64,000 nt of DNA. Origin: Sphingomonas sp. Ag1. GTDB taxonomy: Bacteria; Pseudomonadota; Alphaproteobacteria; Sphingomonadales; Sphingomonadaceae. The number at the start of each line of letters is the position of its first letter. The stretch's first letter is position 1. The notes beneath the pieces were generated by a model. That model saw only the letters and a list, made by a program, of their open reading frames with translations. It was not told the origin of the DNA and did no database searches. Below, piece after piece: positions 57,948-64,000 of this stretch. The stretch covers positions 170,986 through 234,985 of the forward strand of contig NZ_LAZX01000093.1 of NCBI RefSeq assembly GCF_000980895.1. Direction: 5' to 3'. Position numbers and translations under genes: made by a program.

Positions 57948-58634
57948 ATGCCCAAGCTCGTCCTGATCCGCCACGGCCAGTCGGCGTGGAACCTCGAGAA
58001 CCGCTTCACCGGCTGGTGGGACGTCGACGTGACGGAAAAGGGCGCGGCCGAAGCCAAGGCGGCGGGCGAACTGATGGCGGCGAAGGGCCTCGATTTCGAC
58101 CTGACCTTCACCTCGCTGCAGACCCGCGCGATCAAGACGCTGAACCTGGCGCTGGAGGCGATGGGTCGGCTGTGGCTGCCGACCGAGAAGCACTGGCGGC
58201 TGAACGAGCGCCATTATGGCGGGCTGACCGGCCTCAACAAGGCGGAGACCGCGGCGAAGCATGGCGAGGAGCAGGTGCATATCTGGCGCCGCAGCTTCGA
58301 CATTCCGCCGCCCGTGGCCGACGCCGGCGGGCCATATGATCTCAGCAAGGATCGCCGCTATGCCGGGATCGACATTCCCGCGACGGAGAGCCTGAAGGAC
58401 ACGATCGCCCGCGTCCTGCCGTATTGGGAGGAGCGGATCGCGCCGGCGCTGAAGGACGGTCAGCGTGTGCTGATCTCCGCGCATGGCAACTCGCTGCGCG
58501 CGCTGGTGAAGCATCTGTCAAACATCCCGGATGACGAGATCACCAGCCTTGAGATCCCGACCGGCCAGCCGATCGTCTATGACCTGGACGACGATCTGCG
58601 CGCGCTTGACCGTTATTACCTCAGCGAACGCTGA
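57948..58634 (+). CDS. gpmA: 2,3-bisphosphoglycerate-dependent phosphoglycerate mutase
   Basis: Interconverts 3- and 2-phosphoglycerate in glycolysis through a phosphohistidine. The 228-residue protein has [18 protein letters not shown] (His9), [25 protein letters not shown] and [17 protein letters not shown] with the second His. Length and motifs match the dimeric dPGM type. ATG 57948 is preceded by GGGAGATATCG. Confidence 0.97.
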   Translation: MPKLVLIRHGQSAWNLENRFTGWWDVDVTEKGAAEAKAAGELMAAKGLDFDLTFTSLQTRAIKTLNLALEAMGRLWLPTEKHWRLNERHYGGLTGLNKAETAAKHGEEQVHIWRRSFDIPPPVADAGGPYDLSKDRRYAGIDIPATESLKDTIARVLPYWEERIAPALKDGQRVLISAHGNSLRALVKHLSNIPDDEITSLEIPTGQPIVYDLDDDLRALDRYYLSER

Positions 58635-58657
58635 ACCTGTAGCAAAGGCCGCCTCGC

Positions 58658-59578
58658 ATGACTGACAATGGCGCGCGCGGCGGCCTGCTGCTGGGGCTGG
58701 GCGCGTACACGATGTGGGGCGTGCTGCCGCTCTACTTTCGCCTGCTCGCGTCGGTGCCCGCGCTGGAGGTGCTGGCGCATCGGGTGGTCTGGTCGGCGGT
58801 CCTGCTGATCCTGGTGGTCAGCGTGATGCGGCGCTGGGGCGCGATCCGGGCGGCGGTGAACGCGCGCACGATCGCGATGCTGGTGGCGAGCGCGGTGCTG
58901 ATCGCGATCAACTGGCTGATCTACATCTGGGCGGTGAACAACGGCCAGACGCTGGCCGGCAGCCTTGGCTATTTCATCAACCCGCTGGTCAACGTCGCGC
59001 TGGGTGTCGCCATCCTCGGGGAGCGGCTGCGCAAGTGGCAGGGTGTCGCGATCGCGATCGCGGCGGTGGGCGTCATCATCATGGCGCTGTTTGCGATTGA
59101 TACGCTGTGGATCTCGCTGACGCTTGCCGCCTCGTTCGGCATCTATGGCCTGGTGCGCAAGGTGGTGGCGATCGACTCCCTTGGCGGGTTGCTGATCGAG
59201 ACGCTGCTGCTGGCGCCGCCGTCGCTGATCTTCCTGCTGGTTGCCGCCGGCGATGGAACGGGCGCGATGGGGCGTGACCTGTCGATCGACGTGCTGCTGG
59301 TGGTGCTCGGCGTGGTCACGGCGCTGCCGCTGCTGATGTTCGCGGCCGCCGCGCGCCGGTTGCCCTATTCAGTGCTGGCGCTGCTGCAATATGTCGCGCC
59401 GACGCTCCAGTTCTTCGTCGCCGTGGCGATTTTCGGCGAGCCGCTGCGGCCGCTGCACCTGGTGGTGTTCGGGCTGATCTGGATCGGCTGCGCGATCTTT
59501 GCGTGGGACAGCGTTCGCGCCAGCCGCACGGCGCGGCGGACGGCGCGTGAGGCATTGGGGGCGACCGCCGCACCCTGA
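58658..59578 (+). CDS. rarD: EamA/DMT-family transporter RarD
   Basis: 306 residues with 10 predicted membrane helices, in two EamA repeats; YTMWGVLPLYFRLLASVPALE and LIYIWAVNNGQTLAGSLGYFINPL are characteristic of the RarD subgroup. Its substrate is not known. It begins 23 bases after gpmA and ends with a polar Arg-rich tail. The ribosome site is weak. Confidence 0.93.
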   Translation: MTDNGARGGLLLGLGAYTMWGVLPLYFRLLASVPALEVLAHRVVWSAVLLILVVSVMRRWGAIRAAVNARTIAMLVASAVLIAINWLIYIWAVNNGQTLAGSLGYFINPLVNVALGVAILGERLRKWQGVAIAIAAVGVIIMALFAIDTLWISLTLAASFGIYGLVRKVVAIDSLGGLLIETLLLAPPSLIFLLVAAGDGTGAMGRDLSIDVLLVVLGVVTALPLLMFAAAARRLPYSVLALLQYVAPTLQFFVAVAIFGEPLRPLHLVVFGLIWIGCAIFAWDSVRASRTARRTAREALGATAAP

Positions 59579-59661
59579 TCATTGCGCGCGACGCGAAGGT
59601 TCGCGCCCGGCGGCACCCGTGCTAACGACAGGCCTCCAGCACGCATAATGGAGGTAAGGAC

Positions 59662-60336
59662 ATGAACAGCCCGGATTCGACGGTGATCCGCCACCATCTG
59701 GTGCTCGCGAACCCCAGCCGCACCAGCTTCGATGGCCAGATCGTCGACACCTATGTCGAGACGGTAGAGCGGCTGGGGCAGCAGGTCGTGGTGCGCGATC
59801 TTTATGCGATGGGCTTTGACCCGGTGCTGCGCAACGAGGAGCGTCCGATCGAAGGCGACGGGCAGCTTTCCGACGATGTCGCGGCCGAGCTGGAGCTGCT
59901 CGGCGCGTCCGACATCCTGGTGCTGGTCTATCCGATCTGGTTCGCGTTGCCGCCCGCGATCCTGAAGGGTTATGTCGATCGCGTGCTGGGCTCCAACTAC
60001 AGCTTCCGCGACGTGCAGGCGCAGGCCGGGCATCCGGCGGTGAAGGGCAAGCCGCTGCTGTCGTTCAGCACGTCGGGCACGTCGCTGGCCTGGCTGCACG
60101 AAAAGGGGCAGGTCGGGTCGCTGCGCGAGATCTTCGACGCTTATCTGTGGCAGGGGCTGGGGATGACCCGGGCGGAGCATATCCGGATCGATTCGGTCGT
60201 GCCGGATATGGATGCCGATTACGCCGCCGAGCAGCTCGAGCGGGTCCGTTCCACTGCCGAGCGCACCTGCGCCATGCTGTTGAGCGATCGCCATTCGGCA
60301 CGAACCGCGGCGGTGATGTCACGCACGAACGACTGA
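59662..60336 (+). CDS. NAD(P)H-dependent oxidoreductase, flavodoxin-like fold (NQO1/MdaB type)
   Basis: 224 residues. HHLVLANPSRTSFDGQIVD at the N terminus is the flavin phosphate-binding loop, VLVYPIWFALPPAILKGYVDRVL the core segment of the NAD(P)H:quinone reductase/KefF/MdaB group, and SFSTSGTSLAWL follows. It likely reduces quinones in two-electron steps using FAD or FMN. ATG 59662 is preceded by GGAGGTAAGG, an excellent ribosome site. It converges with the radical SAM gene. Confidence 0.9.
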   Translation: MNSPDSTVIRHHLVLANPSRTSFDGQIVDTYVETVERLGQQVVVRDLYAMGFDPVLRNEERPIEGDGQLSDDVAAELELLGASDILVLVYPIWFALPPAILKGYVDRVLGSNYSFRDVQAQAGHPAVKGKPLLSFSTSGTSLAWLHEKGQVGSLREIFDAYLWQGLGMTRAEHIRIDSVVPDMDADYAAEQLERVRSTAERTCAMLLSDRHSARTAAVMSRTND

Positions 60337-60375
60337 TCCGGCGACTGAACGCCAGCGCGTCAGCCGCGCGCGCCC

Positions 60376-61623
60376 TCAGGCGGCGAACAGTTCCAGCTGT
60401 TGCTTCCTGGGGGCGACGATCGGCTTCAGTTCGGCCTTATCCGTGAGCGCAATGGGCCGCCAATCATCGGCCACGATGAAGGGGCGGATCTTTGCGATCG
60501 ACACCGTCAGGCGTGCCACGTCGGCGAGCCGAAGGCGGCGCCAGCGGCGGCTGGTGAGGATGTTCGCTACTGCCTTGGTGCCGAGCCCCGGCACGCGCAG
60601 CAGCAGTTCGCGCGGCGCGCGGTTCACGTCGACCGGGAAGCTGTCGCGGAACTTCAATGCCCAGGCGAGCTTGGGATCGATATCGAGCGGGAGCATGCCG
60701 GTGGCATCATCCGCCGCGGCGACCACTTCCTTCGGTTGAAAGCCATAGAAGCGCATCAGCCAGTCCGACTGGTAGAGGCGATGCTCACGCATCAGCGGCG
60801 GGCGCTGCAGTGGGAGGACGGCGGAGGCGTCCGGAATCGGGCTGAACGCGGAATAATAGACGCGGCGCAGATCGTAGCGGTCGTAGAGCGTCGCGGCCTT
60901 GGTGACGATGTCCCCGTCGGTCGCCGCATCGGCGCCGACGATCATCTGCGTCGATTGCCCGGCCGGTGCGAAGGTGGGGGCTGACTTGTAGCGCTTCTTC
61001 GCGTCGCGCGTGTCGAGGATCGAGGATTTCAGGCCCTTCATTGCGCCCTCGATCCGGCCATTGTCCTTTTCCGGCGCCAGTCGCTTCAAGCCGCTGACGG
61101 TGGGAAGTTCGACGTTGATCGACATGCGATCGGCGTAGAGGCCGGCCTGGTGGATCAGTTCCGGATCGGCATCGGGAATGGTCTTGAGGTGAATATAGCC
61201 GCGGAAATGGTAATCCTCGCGCAGCGAGCGGGCGACCTCGACCAGTTGCTCCATCGTGTAGTTGGACGAACCGATGATGCCGGAGGAGAGGAACAGCCCC
61301 TCGATATAATTGCGCCGGTAGAAGGAGAGGGTGAGGTTCACGACCTCCTTCGCGGTGAAGCGGGCGCGGCGGACATTCGAACTCTTGCGGTTGATGCAAT
61401 AATGGCAGTCGAAGATGCAGCTGTTGGTGAGCAGGATCTTCAGCAGGCTGATGCAGCGGCCGTCCGGCGCATAAGCGTGGCAAATGCCCATGCCCTCGGT
61501 CGAGCCGATGCCCTTGCCGTCGCGCGAGTTGCGTTTGGTCGTTCCCGACGATGCGCAGGAAGCGTCGTATTTCGCTGCATCCGCAAGGATTTCCAGCTTC
61601 TGCCTGACATCGAGCTGCGCCAT
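60376..61623 (-). CDS. Putative DNA modification/repair radical SAM protein
   Basis: 415 residues. The radical SAM cluster motif CxxxCxxC is at residues 69-76 (SCIFDCHYC), after KNA-like RNSRDGKGIGSTEGMGICHAY; a C-terminal helix-hairpin-helix (LRVPGLGTKAVANIL) can bind DNA. This matches the family annotated as putative DNA modification/repair radical SAM protein, often found with a uracil-DNA glycosylase-like partner; none lies adjacent here. ATG 61623 is followed by MAQLDVRQKLEIL. Only two bases separate the start from a LexA-type box, and a well-spaced promoter suggests a leaderless mRNA. Confidence 0.92.
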   Translation of the reverse strand: MAQLDVRQKLEILADAAKYDASCASSGTTKRNSRDGKGIGSTEGMGICHAYAPDGRCISLLKILLTNSCIFDCHYCINRKSSNVRRARFTAKEVVNLTLSFYRRNYIEGLFLSSGIIGSSNYTMEQLVEVARSLREDYHFRGYIHLKTIPDADPELIHQAGLYADRMSINVELPTVSGLKRLAPEKDNGRIEGAMKGLKSSILDTRDAKKRYKSAPTFAPAGQSTQMIVGADAATDGDIVTKAATLYDRYDLRRVYYSAFSPIPDASAVLPLQRPPLMREHRLYQSDWLMRFYGFQPKEVVAAADDATGMLPLDIDPKLAWALKFRDSFPVDVNRAPRELLLRVPGLGTKAVANILTSRRWRRLRLADVARLTVSIAKIRPFIVADDWRPIALTDKAELKPIVAPRKQQLELFAA

Positions 61624-61625
61624 TT

Positions 61626-61640
61626 GTTCTATATAAGTTC
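61626..61640. promoter_or_regulatory. LexA-type SOS box (GTTC-N7-GTTC)
   Basis: GTTC (61626-61629), seven AT-rich bases, GTTC (61637-61640). This direct repeat is the LexA consensus of alphaproteobacteria. It overlaps the -10 element of the radical SAM gene and lies two bases before its start. LexA control is inferred. Confidence 0.75.
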
Positions 61641-61658
61641 CGCTCGAGCGCTTGTCGA
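61630..61658 (-). promoter_or_regulatory. Promoter of the radical SAM gene
   Basis: On the minus strand TCGACA (61653-61658), a 17-base spacer and TATATA (61630-61635) form a near-consensus sigma-70 promoter. The expected transcription start is about at the ATG (61623), which implies a leaderless or nearly leaderless mRNA. Confidence 0.6.
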
Positions 61659-61700
61659 CCAACGATCGACCCTGGCGCAATCGCCGGCTACCGCGGGATC

Positions 61701-62942
61701 ATGCATTCGCGTCGCCTGAACAGCTTCGGCCCCCACCTGCTGCTGCTCGCCACCTGCGTCGCGGGCTGGTGGTTCAAGGCGCATTGCGGCGCCTCATGGA
61801 TCGGCGATGAGCAGTACATCACCGGCTGTTATTCGGATGCGGTGCCCTTCTGGGGGCTGCGCGGCGTTGCGGCGGGGCAGATCCCCTATGTCGAGGCGCG
61901 GATGGAGTATCCGGTGCTGACGGGGGCGCTGATCTGGCTGGAAGGCTTGATTGCGCGCGTGATCGGTGGGGCGCGGGCAGATGCGGCCGATTTCCTGCTT
62001 GTGGTGGCCTTGGTCAACGCTGTGCTGGCCTTTGCCGTGCTGCGGATGATGGAGCGCGCGGGGGTGCCGGCGGTGCGGCTCTGGTGGTGGGCGGGGGCGC
62101 CGCCGCTGGTGCTGTACCTGGGGCATAATTGGGACATGCTGGCGGTTGCGCTGGCGGTGGCGGCGTTCCTGGCCGCGCGGCGGGGGGAGGCGCTGAGCGC
62201 GGCGGCGCTGGCGGCGATCGGGACGGCGGCGAAGCTTTTCCCCGTTCTGCTGCTGCCACTGATTGGCCTCCAGGCGCTGTTGCGCGGAGGCAAAGCATGG
62301 CGGGAGCGGATCAGATCGGCCGCGATTTTGACGGTCGTGGCCATCATGTTCTGGGCGATGTTCAACGCGCCGGTCGCCTGGCGCGCGTTCGACCATTGGA
62401 GCGAATTCTACACCTTCAGCCGCGAGCGTGGCGGGACCGCGGCGGCGGTGTGGGAGATCATGGGCGCGCAGGGCTGGTGGGTGAGCGATACCGAGACGCG
62501 CAACCTGTGGTCGTTCGTTGCCTTTGCCGGCGGCGCAGCGGCGATCGTGCTGCTCGGATGGCGGCGGCATAGTGACGCGCTCTGGGCGCTGTTCACCTCG
62601 GTGCTTGCCTGGTTCCTGCTGACCAACAAGGTCTATTCGCCGCAGTTCGACCTGTGGCTCTATCCCTTCCTGCTTATCACTTCGCGCAAGCTGTGGCCGG
62701 TCGCCTGGTTCGTGCTCGGCGATCTGGCGGCGTATTGGGCGGAGTTCTGGTTCTTCGCCTCGCCCGGCGGGGCCGGCATGGGGGTGACGCAGGGGCATAT
62801 TGCCGTTGCGGCGGCGTTTCGTGCGGCGGCGATGCTGTGGATCATCGTGGATGCGGTGCGCAGCCCGGCGCCGGCGTGGCTGCTTATTCTGCCGCCAGCA
62901 ACGTCTCCGCAGCCTGAAGGTCGACCGACACCAATCGGCTGA
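61701..62942 (+). CDS. GT87/DUF2029-like membrane glycosyltransferase
   Basis: 413 residues with about 10 membrane helices. [21 protein letters not shown] and [20 protein letters not shown], with an acidic residue in the first loop ([12 protein letters not shown]), resemble the DUF2029/GT87 mannosyltransferase group, which uses polyprenyl-phosphate sugar donors. The acceptor is unknown. It diverges from the radical SAM gene; its last 59 bases overlap the convergent smc gene. ATG 61701 is the apparent start. Confidence 0.75.
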   Translation: MHSRRLNSFGPHLLLLATCVAGWWFKAHCGASWIGDEQYITGCYSDAVPFWGLRGVAAGQIPYVEARMEYPVLTGALIWLEGLIARVIGGARADAADFLLVVALVNAVLAFAVLRMMERAGVPAVRLWWWAGAPPLVLYLGHNWDMLAVALAVAAFLAARRGEALSAAALAAIGTAAKLFPVLLLPLIGLQALLRGGKAWRERIRSAAILTVVAIMFWAMFNAPVAWRAFDHWSEFYTFSRERGGTAAAVWEIMGAQGWWVSDTETRNLWSFVAFAGGAAAIVLLGWRRHSDALWALFTSVLAWFLLTNKVYSPQFDLWLYPFLLITSRKLWPVAWFVLGDLAAYWAEFWFFASPGGAGMGVTQGHIAVAAAFRAAAMLWIIVDAVRSPAPAWLLILPPATSPQPEGRPTPIG

Positions 62943-64000
62943 CGCCGCGCTCGATCATGGTGACGCCGAACAGGCGGTGCATTCGGCTCATCGTGACGGC
63001 ATTGTGGGTGACGATGAGGTAGCGCGTCTGCGTCTCGCGGCTCATTCGATCGAGCAGGTCGCAGAAGCGTTCGATATTGGCGTCGTCGAGCGGGGCGTCC
63101 ACTTCGTCGAGGACGCAGATCGGCGCGGGATTGGTGAGGAACAGGCCGAAGATGAGCGCGACCGCGGTCAGCGCCTGTTCGCCGCCGGACAGCAAGGTGA
63201 GCGACTGGAGCCGCTTGCCGGGCGGTTGGGCCATGATCTCCAGCCCGGCCTCGAGCGGATCGTCCGAATCGACGAGTTCGAGATGCGCCTGGCCGCCGTT
63301 GAACAGAGTCGTGAACAGGCGGCGGAAATGGCCGTTCACTGCCTCGAACGCCGCGAGCAGGCGCTGGCGCCCTTCGCGATTCAACGTGCCGATCGAGCCG
63401 CGCAGGCGATTCACGGCCTGGCCAAGCTCCTCGCGCTCCGCGGCATTGCCGCTGGCGCCGGCCTCAAGCTCCGCCAGTTCCTGCTCGGCGACGAGATTGA
63501 CCGGGCCGACCCGCTCGCGATCACGGACGAGCTTGTCGTGTGCGGCGGCCTCGTCCTGCGGCGAGCGGATCTCGGCACTGTCGAAGCCGATTTTTTCGGG
63601 AAGGACGGGGGCGGGACATTCGAAGCGTTCGCCAGCAACGCGGCCGAGCTCGACGCGGCGAAGCTCCTGGCTTTCGGCGCGCGCGGCGGCGCCGGCGCGT
63701 GCTTCGCGTGCCTCCGACAGCGTTTCGCCGGCGCGGCGGGCGGCCTCCTCGCTCTGGCGAAGTGCGCTCTCGGCGTTGCGTTCGGCAGCCGCCAGTTCCT
63801 CGGCTGTACGACGAGCGGCATCATGCGCGGCGGCGGTGTCGGCGATGGCGGCGGCGAGTTCGTCCGGGCGCGCGGCGATGGCGGCGGTTTCGGCCGCGAT
63901 TTCCGCCTCGCGCTTGCCCATGTCGGCGATGCGCCGGGCGGCGTCGCCAGCGCGGGCGCGCCAGCTTTTCACATCGGCCTGCGCGGCGGCGAGACGGTTG
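62884..64000 (-). CDS. smc: Chromosome segregation protein SMC, C-terminal part (gene continues beyond window)
   Basis: The visible 371 residues include the end of a long coiled coil (Ala/Glu/Arg-rich) and the C-terminal head: [22 protein letters not shown] (ABC signature), [24 protein letters not shown] (Walker B) and D-loop. The frame stays open to base 64000, so the N-terminal head and hinge lie to the right. SMC dimers with ScpA/ScpB condense and segregate chromosomes. The C terminus overlaps the convergent GT87-like gene by 59 bases. Confidence 0.95.
   Translation of the reverse strand, partial: NRLAAAQADVKSWRARAGDAARRIADMGKREAEIAAETAAIAARPDELAAAIADTAAAHDAARRTAEELAAAERNAESALRQSEEAARRAGETLSEAREARAGAAARAESQELRRVELGRVAGERFECPAPVLPEKIGFDSAEIRSPQDEAAAHDKLVRDRERVGPVNLVAEQELAELEAGASGNAAEREELGQAVNRLRGSIGTLNREGRQRLLAAFEAVNGHFRRLFTTLFNGGQAHLELVDSDDPLEAGLEIMAQPPGKRLQSLTLLSGGEQALTAVALIFGLFLTNPAPICVLDEVDAPLDDANIERFCDLLDRMSRETQTRYLIVTHNAVTMSRMHRLFGVTMIERGVSRLVSVDLQAAETLLAAE

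Overview
The window is a GC-rich bacterial chromosome segment. Gene content and order point to an alphaproteobacterium of the Sphingomonadales (Sphingomonas-like). The evidence is a contiguous 14-gene nuo operon followed by birA-coaX-rnj-DUF1467, an astA/astB arginine succinyltransferase cluster, a single long bifunctional Rsh, an Mg-type HemB, DUF2336 and DUF1467 proteins, a perfect CtrA-type box (TTAA-N7-TTAAC), and an alphaproteobacterial-type LexA box (GTTC-N7-GTTC). I see no tRNA, rRNA, CRISPR array, prophage or insertion sequence. No stretch longer than about 300 bases lacks a gene.

Layout. 1-7.3 kb: the end of glnA with its terminator, a HerA-like ATPase, and the envelope quality-control operon hflK-hflC-degP, divergent from the Fe-S carrier apbC/mrp. 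7.4-14.1 kb: CoA-binding protein, MATE exporter, lipid kinase, hemB, GNAT, and a fused membrane/spermidine-synthase-like protein. 14.2-17.9 kb: a small membrane protein behind a perfect CtrA box, and the coupled M20 hydrolase-astA-astB operon. 18.1-32.9 kb: nuoA-N, nearly every junction coupled by ATGA, GTGA or TGATG overlaps. An unannotated 41-codon frame fits exactly between nuoL and nuoM. 32.9-36.6 kb: birA, coaX, a possible leader peptide, RNase J with no ATG/GTG/TTG at its conserved N terminus, and DUF1467.

36.7-43.1 kb holds the most unusual region. A membrane-anchored coiled-coil protein diverges from four genes: an Hpt-like protein without its histidine, a membrane protein that looks like a dead nucleotidyltransferase joined to a dead CDP-alcohol phosphatidyltransferase, a DUF2336 protein, and a histidine kinase whose phosphoacceptor position is arginine although its ATP site is intact. 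I propose this as a candidate pseudo-phosphorelay module.

43-57 kb: GT-C-like protein, GtrA, methyltransferase, a low-complexity secreted protein, an iron alcohol dehydrogenase with an in-frame 24-bp tandem duplication, MFS transporter, GT2, M48 and DUF885 hydrolases, rsh, and a small secreted protein divergent from an HxlR regulator across a strongly palindromic operator. The core palindrome recurs upstream of nuoA. 57-64 kb: dienelactone hydrolase, gpmA, rarD, a quinone-reductase-like flavoprotein, a radical SAM DNA-repair protein with a LexA box and a probable leaderless promoter, a GT87-like protein, and the C-terminal part of smc running off the right edge.
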